Positions 8,115 through 17,684 of a stretch of DNA of 64,000 nt are shown one piece after another. Positions within the stretch are counted from its first letter, which is position 1. Each line of letters opens with the position of its first letter. The position numbers and the translations under genes were made by a program. Origin of the DNA: Ureibacillus sinduriensis BLB-1 = JCM 15800 (GTDB taxonomy: Bacteria > Bacillota > Bacilli > Bacillales_A > Planococcaceae); NCBI RefSeq assembly GCF_000772955.1, contig NZ_JPVO01000050.1, positions 1 through 64,000 of the forward strand, in the 5' to 3' direction. A model generated the notes under the pieces. It was not told the origin of the DNA and made no database searches. It worked only from the letters and a program-made list of their open reading frames with translations.

Positions 8115-9236
8115 CTATTTTTTGTAGTAGATTCTAGGCACTCTCGAAGTGATGATACAAGGAACCTCGTAGTTAATTGTATCCCCTTTTTTCGCCCATT
8201 CATCAATTGTAATTTCTTCGTCTTCTTGTTTTCCTATTAAAGTTACCTTTTTACCTATATTATATGCAATTGGTAATAATAACATACATTGATCCATACA
8301 AATTCTTCCGATGATTGGTACGCGTACGCCATCTATTAATACATGTTGGCCACTATATTTTCGAATCAGACCGTCTGCATAGCCAATAGGGATTGTTCCA
8401 ATGAAAGACGGTTCGGATGCTGTAAAGGCTGCTCCATAACCAATCGATTGACCGGCCTGGACTTCCTTTACCTCAATAAGTTCTGTTTCTAATGAGAAAG
8501 CAGGTTGCAATGGGAACGGTAATTTTGTTTTCACATAAGCAGAGGGTGCTAGACCATACATAGAAATACCAAATCTTACCGCGTCGTATTGAAGAGTTTG
8601 ATCTTTTACAAGCATCGTCGCTGTATTGGCTGCATGCACAAGTCTCGGTCTTTTAGGCAAAGACCTTAAGAACTCTTCAAATTTGGTTACTTGATGAAGG
8701 AAATAAGTTTCATCCTCTTCATCCGCAGTAGCAAAGTGCGTGAATATCCCATCCACAAGTAACTTTTCAGAAAGTACAATTTCATGATATAGGTTCTGTA
8801 AATCTTCGAGATTGGTGACACCTATTCTACCCATGCCTGTATCAACCTTAATATGTACCTTTAAGGGATGCTTAAACGTTAATGTATTTACTTGTTCCAC
8901 CCAATCAGTAGAAAATACCGTTAGAGTTATATTTTCGACAGCAGCTAGAGGTGCAAACGATACAGGGACATAACCTAAAATTAAAATATCAATATCACGG
9001 TATGCTTCCCGAAGATGGAGCGCTTCTTCCGGTGTCGCTACCGCCAACACGGTTGCACCGGCTTCAATAGCTGCTGCCGCAACTTCAATATCTCCATGCC
9101 CGTATGCATTAGCCTTCACTACAGCCATTATTTGAACTCCAGGGTTTAAATATTCTTTTAATTGGTTCACATTATGTTTTATTGCATCTAAATTGATGAT
9201 GGCTTTGGTTGGTCGGAAGTGCTTTATGTTTTGCAT
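8115..9236 (-). CDS. alr: alanine racemase
   Basis: 373 aa PLP enzyme interconverting L- and D-alanine for peptidoglycan. The Schiff-base lysine is Lys41 in VVKANAYGHG. The C-terminal domain contains the catalytic-tyrosine segment (SIGYGAAF) and GRICMDQCML. Ribosome site AGAGGG. D-alanine made here feeds Ddl and MurF, both encoded in this window. Confidence 0.96.
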   Translation of the reverse strand: MQNIKHFRPTKAIINLDAIKHNVNQLKEYLNPGVQIMAVVKANAYGHGDIEVAAAAIEAGATVLAVATPEEALHLREAYRDIDILILGYVPVSFAPLAAVENITLTVFSTDWVEQVNTLTFKHPLKVHIKVDTGMGRIGVTNLEDLQNLYHEIVLSEKLLVDGIFTHFATADEEDETYFLHQVTKFEEFLRSLPKRPRLVHAANTATMLVKDQTLQYDAVRFGISMYGLAPSAYVKTKLPFPLQPAFSLETELIEVKEVQAGQSIGYGAAFTASEPSFIGTIPIGYADGLIRKYSGQHVLIDGVRVPIIGRICMDQCMLLLPIAYNIGKKVTLIGKQEDEEITIDEWAKKGDTINYEVPCIITSRVPRIYYKK

Positions 9237-9354
9237 TTTGGATATTCCCTCTTTTAGTATTTATAAACTTCAAATTTTTGTAAATTACATTTTTCTTTAT
9301 TTTATTTTTTATACAAGTTCTTGTCTACCACTTTATTCTCGAAAGAAATTAAGA

Positions 9355-9403
9355 GAGAGTTAGCCTAAGAACGTGCCTTGCCACCATCAAAGACTAACCT
9401 CTC
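9355..9403 (-). terminator. possible terminator between ydcC and alr
   Basis: Nine-bp stem GAGAG(G)TTAG / CTAACTCTC with a 30-nt loop, followed on the reverse strand by TCTTAATTTCTTT. The long loop makes this weaker than the other terminators. It could also be a leader structure of alr. Confidence 0.4.
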
Positions 9404-9452
9404 AAATTTATATTTGTATATCTAAAAATTAATTATTTAATAGTAAACGATT

Positions 9453-10466
9453 TTATTTTAATCCACCCGTTGTAACGGATGCCGCAACTTCAACCATTTC
9501 TTCCTGAGTTAGATTATTGGATGCGATAAAGAATGATACACCATCACGTTCCCAACTGATTGAGTTTTCCGTAATTGCCCCAATAGTAAAGCCTAAATCT
9601 GCCGGATCACCAGGTGCATATACTGGAAGCGTTGCTGTTTCGCCGAATTCAACAGGTTGTTGAACGAGTGTGAATGATTTTTCACCTTCGAAAGTTAGTA
9701 TCACACGCTCTCTTCCATTCTCCATAACCGCTTCTTCATCTGCCAATTTTGTATTATCCCAATTTAAATTTGGATAGTATGTTTGGAAATCTGTTGGAAC
9801 TTCTGCACTTGCACTAGCTTTTTCTTCTTCATTGGACTCGGAGAAATTTTCTACTGCGTATTCGCTTTTCTTATGTTGCATTCCTAAATCAATATTTTTA
9901 AAAGTGATCACCATTTGTTCTTCTTGCGCCTCGTTCACCACTGAAACGGAAGTTGGCAGCATTGTTTTCTTGTCCACAACAATCTTTTGCGTTGGCATAA
10001 TGCTCTTATGATTATTTCTTGTTGCTGCTGTGAAGATATAATTCTTCTCATCTTCCTCCATTGTCAAACCGTCATCAGCCAACAAATCTTCTGCCAAAGC
10101 GCCAATCAGATAGGCTTGGCTATTTTGTTTCGGCCATTCGCTCTGGAACTTGTACGTTTTTCTTAATGAAGGCGTCACTACAAACACCCCTTCATCATTT
10201 CGAATAATCATCTGTGTAACATCTTCACCTTGCTGAGTTACTTTCACACGGTAAAATTCTGGTTCAGTATGCCATACGTTCACATCATAAACTCTTGGTT
10301 CGGTACCTGTTTTGATTTCCATCGTGGCATCTAGTTCGTATCCCTTCACTTCGTTCCACTTGTCATTTAGATTTTGCAGAACATCCTCCTGTGAATCCTC
10401 CCCACAAGCTGCAAGCATTAGCACTCCTAACAACATGACAAAAAATAAGGTTAATTTGTGTCGCAA
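9453..10466 (-). CDS. ydcC: YdcC-like LolA-fold lipoprotein
   Basis: 337 aa. An N-terminal lipoprotein signal ends in LMLAAC (Cys about 21), so the mature protein is anchored to the outer face of the membrane. The body resembles the LolA/LolB-fold outer-membrane-lipoprotein-sorting family in Firmicutes, with beta-rich segments (DATMEIKTG, KTYKFQSEW, KIVVDKKTMLPTSVSV). Position between acpS and alr matches ydcC of B. subtilis. Related GerS proteins act in spore germination in Clostridioides; whether that holds here is unknown. TTG start, ribosome site AAAGGA 8 nt away. Confidence 0.82.
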   Translation of the reverse strand: MRHKLTLFFVMLLGVLMLAACGEDSQEDVLQNLNDKWNEVKGYELDATMEIKTGTEPRVYDVNVWHTEPEFYRVKVTQQGEDVTQMIIRNDEGVFVVTPSLRKTYKFQSEWPKQNSQAYLIGALAEDLLADDGLTMEEDEKNYIFTAATRNNHKSIMPTQKIVVDKKTMLPTSVSVVNEAQEEQMVITFKNIDLGMQHKKSEYAVENFSESNEEEKASASAEVPTDFQTYYPNLNWDNTKLADEEAVMENGRERVILTFEGEKSFTLVQQPVEFGETATLPVYAPGDPADLGFTIGAITENSISWERDGVSFFIASNNLTQEEMVEVAASVTTGGLK

Positions 10467-10612
10467 AACTCCATCCTTTCTTCTACTTTCAGCTCCGATA
10501 CGTCAAATATATGAGTGGATGGATAACTTTATGCTATCACTTTTGGACAACTTAACAAATTAATCATCACAATTTTGCTATTGAATTTGATTCACAGTGT
10601 TTATCTCTCATG

Positions 10613-10966
10613 TTACTCCATTAGTATAACTTGAGCTGCTGCATATTCTTTTGTATGTGTGATACTGACATGTCCACTCACTAATTCTCCGTTAAAAAAT
10701 AAAGTAGGCTTACCTAAATCATTCTTCAATACTTCAATCTGGTGAAACTCGCAACCTTTCCCTATGCCTGTACCATTTGCTTTTGAAAATGCCTCCTTCG
10801 CTGCAAACCTCCCTGCTAAAAATTCAACTTTTCGTAGTTCAGATAGTAGGTTGAATAAGTTCAATTCACGTTCGGTTAGAATTCTTTGCACAAATTTCTC
10901 CGAACGATGCATCGCTTTCTTAATTCTTGGGATTTCTGCTATATCTAGTCCAATTCCTTTTATCAT
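10613..10966 (-). CDS. acpS: holo-[acyl-carrier-protein] synthase
   Basis: 117 aa, the normal size. Family signatures GIGLDIAEIPRIKKAM (metal-binding Asp), FLAGRFAAKEAFSKANGTGIG and HVSITHTKEYAAAQVI are all present. It transfers 4'-phosphopantetheine from CoA to acyl carrier protein. AAGGAG ribosome site. Confidence 0.96.
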   Translation of the reverse strand: MIKGIGLDIAEIPRIKKAMHRSEKFVQRILTERELNLFNLLSELRKVEFLAGRFAAKEAFSKANGTGIGKGCEFHQIEVLKNDLGKPTLFFNGELVSGHVSITHTKEYAAAQVILME

Positions 10967-11236
10967 ATGGAAGTTCTCCTTTTATTATTAATAAAATACA
11001 ATGTATAATAATTTTAACTTCATTCTTGTGATTGTCGACTTTTTAAATGTCATGGATGTTTGCAATAGATAAAAAAGCCGATTAGTTTCCCAAACTGAAT
11101 GAAGTTAAAACGTGCGGCGTCTGCCCTGATTTTTTTAGGAAGCTATCGAAAAAGATCACTAAAACTTCGGACAGTATTTGATTGTGCCTATTTCAGGTAC
11201 AAATTTGCCAAGGCGTATTTGATATGAGGTGAATAT

Positions 11237-11842
11237 ATGTTTATTCGTAGAGAAAATTTCAAGCAGTTTTTAAAGCTATATCCTGTTGTATCAACAATTA
11301 TTGCGATAAATTTCATTGTCTTTATTATAACAATGCTGCCTAATATCGGTGATGAAATTTTTTACTCAGGGGCAAGTGTCAATTACTTAATCGGTGACGG
11401 CCAATGGTGGCGAATTATCACTTCATTATTTCTTCACGCAGGTTTTATGCATGTATTGTTTAATATGTTCTCGTTATTCTTATTTGGGCCTGAACTCGAA
11501 AAAATTGCCGGTAAAATGCGATTTTTAACGATATACTTCTTAGCAGGCATCTTTGGTAATATGGCAACATTTGTATTACAGGACGGTCTGTACGCAAGTG
11601 TAGGTGCCAGCGGAGCAATCTATGGTATCTTCGGGGCCTTTGCAGCGCTTGTCTACTATACGCGCCGTACCATGCCACAGCTGAAGCAAGTTATCATGCC
11701 TCTCATTATCATTAGTGTGATTATTACATTTATATCACCTAACATTAATGTTACTGGACATTTAGGCGGCCTAATCACTGGTTTCTTGCTTGGTTTATCC
11801 TATTTTTCCCCGAAGAATATCATTCGTTGGAGACAAAAATAA
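11237..11842 (+). CDS. rhomboid-family intramembrane serine protease
   Basis: 201 aa with six predicted membrane segments. Catalytic Ser125 lies in GASGAIYG and His175 in GHLGG; Asn76 in HVLFNMF is the oxyanion-hole residue. It is a compact rhomboid, counterpart of B. subtilis ydcA at the same locus. Substrates are unknown. It reads against the surrounding leftward genes and shares a bidirectional terminator with ydbT. Confidence 0.93.
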   Translation: MFIRRENFKQFLKLYPVVSTIIAINFIVFIITMLPNIGDEIFYSGASVNYLIGDGQWWRIITSLFLHAGFMHVLFNMFSLFLFGPELEKIAGKMRFLTIYFLAGIFGNMATFVLQDGLYASVGASGAIYGIFGAFAALVYYTRRTMPQLKQVIMPLIIISVIITFISPNINVTGHLGGLITGFLLGLSYFSPKNIIRWRQK

Positions 11843-11846
11843 CGGG

Positions 11847-11885
11847 AAAAGGCAATCTCTCTATATTTAGATGAGATTGCCTTTT
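11847..11885. terminator. bidirectional terminator, rhomboid / ydbT
   Basis: Stem AAAAGGCAATCTC / GAGATTGCCTTTT, symmetrical with A and T runs at either end, between convergent genes. Confidence 0.88.
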
Positions 11886-11895
11886 CATATGCGCT

Positions 11896-13389
11896 TTACT
11901 GATTAAGTGTAGACTTTTCAAACCAATCCGTTACAACTACTGCATCCTTACTTTCAAGATTGGACACCTTCGCGGACGCTCCCGTCAACCCCGACATTAC
12001 TGTCACCTGGACAGTTGCGATTTCCTTTCTCTTTTGGAAATAGGTTTGCCTTCTTTCCATAGCCTGAATTCTTTTCTTCTCAACAACAAACGTTACACGA
12101 CTAAAAATACGATAGCAAATCGTTAGTTGATTTCCATTAATGGCAAAACCGGTCGTTTTAAATTGCCATAAACCGATTAGTATAACTGGAATAAAAATCA
12201 GCACCGACAACATCCCATATGGGAACCAAAAGTATGAGCAAAGTGCGATGGCGGGAATGAGCCAAATAAAATCAATCCGATAAAAGAAAGGCTTCGCTTT
12301 TTTAGGCGGCTTAGTCAAAGTTTGCTGCCATTCTAATTGAGGAAACAAATCTTGAAGCGGACCATATAAATGTTTTTTCCTTATGAGTGGAAAAATAGTT
12401 ATTTTCTTTTCTTCTCCCCCAAATCCGCCACTAGCACTTTCAACCGCTACTGCTGCAAATCCAAATATTTGCCTTAAAGGATTTTCAACAATTTTTATCG
12501 CTTGTATGCGATTCAAAGGAATTGTTACTCTCTTCTTTTCCAATAATCCTCTTGTAACTGTTAATCGTTCGTTTTCCTCTATCACCGTAAAATCATAGTA
12601 GTTGATGAAGGTAATAATGACAGCTACTACCCAGGTGAATAATAATGATACTACCGAGGCCAGTATTACAAGAATAAATCCAAATTTGATAAAGTGTGAT
12701 ACCTCTTCAAAAATCCAGTCGAAAGGTATATATTCGGCAAATTGTGATAGAACTGCACCAACACCGGCAATTACAACCCCCATACTACTGGAAGTTGTTG
12801 CAAGGATGATGAGTTCTTTTGTGTTCATCTTATGAATCACTCTGGAACTTTTAGGCACTTCCTCGACAGATAGAGGTGCATCATCCTGTAATTCGGGTTC
12901 CCGCTCATCTACATTTCTTTTTCTGGTAACTCGCTCGATTTGGTTGGCGGCGTCTTTTGTTATAGCTGTCAAAATAACCTCGGGCTTGCCGTTCGTACCG
13001 CCGGCTGTCTCCACCATTACTTGGACAAGTCCAAATACTCGATGAAAAATGCCTTCTTTATAATTAAAGCTTTGGATTCGATCAAACGGAATATACCGTT
13101 TCTTTTTGACTAGCAGACCATACTCAACCCTCAGCTCATTTTCCTCGAACCAATACACGTACGTCCACCATTTTATTATCCCATTGATTAAACCTATTAA
13201 TATTACTAGCAACAAGATTCCCAGCGGAATGAGATTGGTCCAGAAGCTTCCATCCCCTGGGTTCATTTTCACATTAAAGCCGTTTGCAAAGAAAAGTATT
13301 AAAACAGGAATTATTAAATCCTTCAATCCTTTTACAAAATCAACTAATGCGGATATAGGGTGCAATTTATAGCGTTGCTCAGACATCAT
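11896..13389 (-). CDS. ydbT: YdbT-like PH-domain (bPH2) membrane protein
   Basis: About 497 aa. Paired membrane helices alternate with bacterial PH (bPH2/DUF304) domains, seen as repeated WYRFEENEL-type and RIPLNRIQ-type motifs (PFDRIQSFNYKEGIFHRVFG and IPLNRIQAIKIVENPLRQIFG). ATG at 13389 follows GGTGG by 6 nt and overlaps the ydbS stop by 11 nt; the longer frame to 13443 lacks a ribosome site. Function is not established; ydbS/ydbT proteins have been linked to antimicrobial-compound resistance in Bacillus. The gene pair is translationally coupled. Confidence 0.87.
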   Translation of the reverse strand: MMSEQRYKLHPISALVDFVKGLKDLIIPVLILFFANGFNVKMNPGDGSFWTNLIPLGILLLVILIGLINGIIKWWTYVYWFEENELRVEYGLLVKKKRYIPFDRIQSFNYKEGIFHRVFGLVQVMVETAGGTNGKPEVILTAITKDAANQIERVTRKRNVDEREPELQDDAPLSVEEVPKSSRVIHKMNTKELIILATTSSSMGVVIAGVGAVLSQFAEYIPFDWIFEEVSHFIKFGFILVILASVVSLLFTWVVAVIITFINYYDFTVIEENERLTVTRGLLEKKRVTIPLNRIQAIKIVENPLRQIFGFAAVAVESASGGFGGEEKKITIFPLIRKKHLYGPLQDLFPQLEWQQTLTKPPKKAKPFFYRIDFIWLIPAIALCSYFWFPYGMLSVLIFIPVILIGLWQFKTTGFAINGNQLTICYRIFSRVTFVVEKKRIQAMERRQTYFQKRKEIATVQVTVMSGLTGASAKVSNLESKDAVVVTDWFEKSTLNQ

Positions 13390-13858
13390 CTTCAGCCACC
13401 CTTGCCAAAATCGAAATACGTGCCCGCAAGCTATCCGCATCATTGGTAACCAACATCGGAATTACATGTGTAGTTGCGGCTGTTGAAATGGAAATATTGG
13501 CCAAATCGTACTTTTTTAATATTGGACCTTGCGAGGTATCAACATGTTGAACTCGGACCATCGGGATTAGCGTACGTTTAACTATAAAGAGCCCACTCTG
13601 GATTTCAATCTCATGTTCCCGCACTTCATATCTCCAATGATCCCAACGAATTTTTGGAAATAGCCAAATGGAAGTTAGTGCCACGATTAGAAGTAGAACG
13701 AATGCTATGTAATAAATAAACGATGGCCATTCAAAATAATACGTTAAAAAACTTGCAACCCCCATTAATATGACTACCACAAAAGTATTAAACACGCCAT
13801 ATAACCGCCATACGGTCAAACCTTTTCTCGGTATTTGATGCATTAATTGTTCCCGCAC
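13379..13858 (-). CDS. ydbS: YdbS-like PH-domain membrane protein
   Basis: 159 aa. Two adjacent membrane helices (about residues 20-68) precede a bPH2 domain with the signature IPMVRVQHVDTSQGPILKKYDLANISISTA. GTG start with GAGAGGGTG ribosome site. Overlaps ydbT. The two probably form one membrane complex, inferred from coupling and conserved adjacency. Confidence 0.87.
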   Translation of the reverse strand: MREQLMHQIPRKGLTVWRLYGVFNTFVVVILMGVASFLTYYFEWPSFIYYIAFVLLLIVALTSIWLFPKIRWDHWRYEVREHEIEIQSGLFIVKRTLIPMVRVQHVDTSQGPILKKYDLANISISTAATTHVIPMLVTNDADSLRARISILARVAEDDV

Positions 13859-13975
13859 ATAATCACCCTCTCATTCCTCTTTATACGAATGTAATATCAA
13901 ATTTGTTTCATTAAAATTGGAAATTATTTTTGTGTAAACCTTAATTAATAATATACGAGGAAAGGTGTTGCGGGT

Positions 13976-14006
13976 AAAAAAAAAGTGCCCCTACAGGACA
14001 CTTTTT
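13976..14006 (-). terminator. terminator of cshA
   Basis: Stem AAAAAGTGTCC / GGGCACTTTTT on the reverse strand followed by T9, 17 nt past the cshA stop. Confidence 0.88.
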
Positions 14007-14022
14007 AATGATTCTTAAATTA

Positions 14023-15558
14023 TTAGTCTTCACGACGACGTGGTGTGCTTGAAGAGCGTCTGCGATCTCCACCGCCGCCGCCTTCTTTGCGGCCACCTTC
14101 ACGGCGACCTCCATCTCTGCGGGCTCCATCTCTACGTGCACCGCCGCCACCGCTGCGTCCGCCACGACCAAAGTCACGACGGCCTCCGCGAGAGTCTCCT
14201 CCACGGCTACGGCCTCCACCAGAACGTTCTTTACGAGCTGGCAATGGGCGCTCTTCAGAAATTGTTACCGGTGTTTCATCAGGCTCTTTCGTCATTGACT
14301 TAATAGCTGCTGCAACTAAATCAACCGCATTATGTTCTTCCAGTAACTCGTTAGCCAAAATACGGTACTCATTTAAATCATTAGCTTGAACGATTTCAAT
14401 CAACTTCTCCATAGCTACTTTTTGTTGACCAACTAGGGCCTCTGATTCACTTGGTGGACGAAGTGGTGTCATACGTTTTTTCGTTGTTTCTTCAACAATA
14501 CGCAAGTAACCCATTTCACGTGGAGTTACAAAAGTAACGGCAAGTCCTGATTTACCTGCACGACCAGTACGGCCGATACGGTGAACATAGCTTTCTGGAT
14601 CTTGCGGAATGTCAAAGTTATAAACGTGTGTAACACCTGAAATGTCTAAACCACGTGCTGCAACATCTGTTGCAACAAGGATGTCAATTTTATTTTCTTT
14701 AAATTGACGCAATACAGACATACGTTTCGCTTGGCTTAAGTCACCGTGAATTCCTTCTGCAACATAACCACGGATACTTAATGCTTGAGATAGTTCATCA
14801 ACACGACGTTTTGTACGACCGAAGATGATTGCAAGCTCTGGTTGGTGAACATTTAAGATTCGAGTTAACACATCGAATTTTTCACGTTCTTGAGCTTTCA
14901 CGAAAAATTGCTCAATATTTTCAACTGTCATTTCTTTTGATTTGATTTTAACTTCTTCAGGATTTTTCATGAATGTATTAGCAATTTTACGGATTGCAGG
15001 CGGCATTGTAGCCGAGAATAATAATGTTTGGCGAGTATCTGGAACATTCTCTAAAATCGCATTAATATCATCGATGAAGCCCATGTTTAACATTTCGTCT
15101 GCTTCGTCTAATACAAGTGTTTGTACTTGATCAAGCTTTAATGTGTGACGGTTAATATGATCTTGAATACGACCTGGAGTACCTACGATAATTTGTGGTT
15201 TATTCTTTAACGCACGAATTTGGCGTCCGATTTCTTGTCCACCATATACAGATAATAATTTCACGCGTTTATCATAACCAATTTTATATAGTTCTTCTGA
15301 AACTTGGATCGCTAATTCACGAGTTGGGGCAATAATTAATGCTTGAATATTTGGGTTTTTCGGGTCGATATTCTCGATAAGTGGTATTCCGAAAGCAGCA
15401 GTTTTACCAGTACCAGTTTGCGCTTGACCTAATACGTCACGACCTTCTAATGCAAACTTAATAGTGCCTTCTTGGATTGGTGTAGCTTCTTCAAATCCCA
15501 TACGTTTTAAAGAACGTAATGTTGATTCGCTAATATTTAATTCTGAAAAATTTGTCAA
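14023..15558 (-). CDS. cshA: DEAD-box RNA helicase CshA
   Basis: 511 aa. Helicase motifs in order: Q motif GFEEATPIQ, motif I AQTGTGKT, Ia [12 protein letters not shown] as [12 protein letters not shown] in LFSATMPP, and [15 protein letters not shown]. The C-terminal 70 residues are Arg/Gly-rich (RGG and RRDG repeats), an RNA-binding tail. CshA works in RNA decay and ribosome assembly and at low temperature. Start is TTG at 15558, 9 nt after AAGGAGA; the upstream open frame to 15798 is leader sequence. That long leader contains candidate regulatory structures. Confidence 0.94.
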   Translation of the reverse strand: MTNFSELNISESTLRSLKRMGFEEATPIQEGTIKFALEGRDVLGQAQTGTGKTAAFGIPLIENIDPKNPNIQALIIAPTRELAIQVSEELYKIGYDKRVKLLSVYGGQEIGRQIRALKNKPQIIVGTPGRIQDHINRHTLKLDQVQTLVLDEADEMLNMGFIDDINAILENVPDTRQTLLFSATMPPAIRKIANTFMKNPEEVKIKSKEMTVENIEQFFVKAQEREKFDVLTRILNVHQPELAIIFGRTKRRVDELSQALSIRGYVAEGIHGDLSQAKRMSVLRQFKENKIDILVATDVAARGLDISGVTHVYNFDIPQDPESYVHRIGRTGRAGKSGLAVTFVTPREMGYLRIVEETTKKRMTPLRPPSESEALVGQQKVAMEKLIEIVQANDLNEYRILANELLEEHNAVDLVAAAIKSMTKEPDETPVTISEERPLPARKERSGGGRSRGGDSRGGRRDFGRGGRSGGGGARRDGARRDGGRREGGRKEGGGGGDRRRSSSTPRRRED

Positions 15559-15785
15559 ACTCTTCAATCTCCTTTTTCCTTTAAGTTGACAAATGGTTAC
15601 ATTTTCAGATGAAATGCGGCAAACTTCGAGCCTAAGTTTTGGAACGTTTCCGATACTTAATAATTCTCTGCTTCTACAGAGAGCGATTTTATATGAAAGG
15701 GAAAGCCCGGTCTTTGCCGAGCGGTTCATTCTACCCATCTTCTTATGTTTAAAGCTAAGTAAAAATAGAATAAAACCGTTAAATT

Positions 15786-15822
15786 CAAAAAAAAGCACTC
15801 TTCATCATGTTTTGTGAAGAGC
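15786..15822 (-). terminator. terminator-like hairpin upstream of cshA
   Basis: Reverse strand CTCTTCA / TGAAGAG stem followed by TGCTTTTTTTT. It lies 228 nt upstream of the cshA start with no protein gene ending before it, so it is either an attenuator in the cshA leader or the end of a small RNA. Confidence 0.7.
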
Positions 15823-15983
15823 CTTCGCACAAAATGTATCCATTGCTTATCATAGTCTATCACGGCTCTTAACTGCATTGCAACGAAATTGCTCTTGTTA
15901 TAATATTCTTAATTTTCGTTTTCCATGACGAAAAGTTAAGAAAACCATTAGTCATATATAAGTTAATTACTTTTTCAAATCAT

Positions 15984-16007
15984 TTTCCCGACCAGCAGGA
16001 ATTAAAA
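15984..16007 (-). promoter_or_regulatory. candidate sigma-B promoter upstream of cshA
   Basis: Reverse strand TTTTAA, 12-nt spacer, GGGAAA (5/6 and 6/6 matches to GTTTAA/GGGWAW). A transcript from here would reach the terminator-like hairpin after about 190 nt. Confidence 0.4.
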
Positions 16008-16249
16008 CATTTCTTATGAATGTGTGACGTAATCTCCTAATTTCATTATTGTTCTCCCTATAAAAAGTTGGCACTGGTTAGCTGACACTTTCTCAGGCTC
16101 AAGCACTTGGACTAACTGGTACAGTCTTTATATTGCTCTTCCCGTGGACAAATAATTCGCAAACTTTTAATTGTCCATGTATTGCATCTTCTACCACTCA
16201 ATACATCTCATAAAACCTCTTGCTCGAAAACTCATTAAATTTATAACGC

Positions 16250-16293
16250 AAAAAGGCACTTTTAGATCATTGATTGACCTAAAAGTGCCTTTA
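16250..16293. terminator. terminator of ddl-murF
   Basis: Perfect stem AAAGGCACTTTTAG / CTAAAAGTGCCTTT immediately past the murF stop, flanked by A and T runs. Confidence 0.88.
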
Positions 16294-16305
16294 ATTCACT
16301 TCAAT

Positions 16306-17673
16306 TTATTTAAATGAGTTCAGAAGTGTTTCTAATTTCATTCCGCGCGAACCTTTTAATAAAATTAACGTTTTTTCATTTGCATACTTATTTATATATT
16401 CCTCGATTACATGATAATCATCCATGGTGTGGATTAATTTTCCACCATCTATCTTCTCGTTTAATTGGTCGTAAAGCCACTTCATCCTCGGTCCGTACAA
16501 ACAAACTCTAGAGATTTCACTTGTATCAATGACATTTGCAATTTGCTCATGAAATTTTTTCTCGTCATCACCCAGTTCAAGCATATCACCCAAAATAAGC
16601 CATTTATCCGTTCGTAATGAAGAAGACTGAACAAATTGAATTGCTGCCGTCATTGAGGTAGGTGCCGCATTGTATGCATCATTAATGAATAAAATCCCTT
16701 TATGGGTAGGTACTAACTGCATACGCATATCTGTCAGCGATACTTGTGATAAACCTTCACGGATTTGGTCCTCCGTTAAACCTAAACTCTTGCCAATTAA
16801 CATTGCATTCAAACTGTTTTTCACTTGATGTTTTCCCAATACGGGAATAAAGAAATCGCCATTCACCTCGCCACTAACAGTAAAGCGACTTCCTTTTTCA
16901 GTGGTTTCAATTGCTTTAGCAACCAAACTATTGGATGCATCGAAGCCAAAACCTTTATACGTAAGTTCAGACTGTTCCTTTACCAAGTTTTGCAGCAAAG
17001 GTTCATCTCCATCAAAGAAAAGAATCCCATCCGAATCCAACCCAAGAATAATTTCAAACTTCGCTTTTGCTATTCCTTCGCGTGAACCGAGATCTTGCAT
17101 GTGGGCTTCTCCAATATTGGTAATTACCGCGTAATGGGGCTTTGCAAGTTTCGTTAAAAACTCAATTTCGCCAAAACCGCTCATCCCCATTTCCAACACT
17201 GCGATTTCCGTATCTTCATCAAGATTCAATATTGTAATAGGTAAACCTAATTGGTTGTTAAAATTGCCGATCGTTTTTTGAACTTTGTAAAATGGCGATA
17301 ACATACTAGCTACTATATCTTTGGAGGAGGTTTTGCCATTTGAACCTGTTACTCCGATAAATTTCGCACGGTGTTCATGACGGTAGGCACGGGCCATTTC
17401 CTGCAGCGCCACTTCTGCATCATCAACAAATAGAACAGGTTTATCACTAGGTGGATTGGGTTCATCCTTTAGCCAAAGAGTTGCTGATGCACCTTTCTCG
17501 AATGCTTGATCAACATATTTATGCCCATTTACCGACTCCCCACGGAAAGGTATAAATAAATCCCCTTCCGATATTGTTCGCGTATCTATCGAGACACCTT
17601 TTACAATCGTGTCCACATAGCCTGCACATTCAACATTTAACCATTCGGCAATTTCTTTTATTGTTCTTTTCAT
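16306..17673 (-). CDS. murF: UDP-MurNAc-tripeptide--D-Ala-D-Ala ligase
   Basis: 455 aa Mur ligase. ATP-binding P-loop GVTGSNGKTSSKD near residue 110; central-domain motif NIGEAHMQDLGSREGIAKAK; C-terminal domain INDAYNAAPTSM. It adds the D-Ala-D-Ala dipeptide made by Ddl to the UDP-linked tripeptide in the cytoplasm. It starts 11 nt after ddl, so the two steps are co-expressed. Confidence 0.96.
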   Translation of the reverse strand: MKRTIKEIAEWLNVECAGYVDTIVKGVSIDTRTISEGDLFIPFRGESVNGHKYVDQAFEKGASATLWLKDEPNPPSDKPVLFVDDAEVALQEMARAYRHEHRAKFIGVTGSNGKTSSKDIVASMLSPFYKVQKTIGNFNNQLGLPITILNLDEDTEIAVLEMGMSGFGEIEFLTKLAKPHYAVITNIGEAHMQDLGSREGIAKAKFEIILGLDSDGILFFDGDEPLLQNLVKEQSELTYKGFGFDASNSLVAKAIETTEKGSRFTVSGEVNGDFFIPVLGKHQVKNSLNAMLIGKSLGLTEDQIREGLSQVSLTDMRMQLVPTHKGILFINDAYNAAPTSMTAAIQFVQSSSLRTDKWLILGDMLELGDDEKKFHEQIANVIDTSEISRVCLYGPRMKWLYDQLNEKIDGGKLIHTMDDYHVIEEYINKYANEKTLILLKGSRGMKLETLLNSFK

Positions 17674-17684
17674 TTCGCTTCACT

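Larger units (their letters stand above)
15559..16305. other. long intergenic / cshA leader
   Basis: 747 bp without a recognisable protein gene. It holds a terminator-like hairpin (15786-15822), a candidate sigma-B promoter (15984-16007) and the murF terminator (16250-16293). A weaker sigma-B-like pair (CTTTAA, 12 nt, GGGTAG) lies at 15731-15754 on the reverse strand. Confidence 0.6.

Noticed and set aside
9244-9260. Sigma-B-like pair GTTTAT-N13-GGGAAT upstream of alr
   Set aside because: The GGGAAT overlaps the alr ribosome site, 8 nt from the start codon, so a promoter here would give a leaderless message.
9355-9403. T-box-like sequence GGTGGCAAGGCACG in the ydcC-alr gap
   Set aside because: The conserved T-box core and upstream specifier stem are not present, and alr is not a usual T-box target; kept only as a weak terminator.
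13941-14389. Several long frames opposite the 3' end of cshA
   Set aside because: They mirror the Arg/Gly-repeat tail of cshA; low-complexity GC-rich codons keep the other frames open by chance.
15559-15798. N-terminal extension of CshA by 80 residues
   Set aside because: No ribosome site at the far start; the TTG at 15558 has AAGGAGA 9 nt upstream and aligns with CshA of Bacillus.
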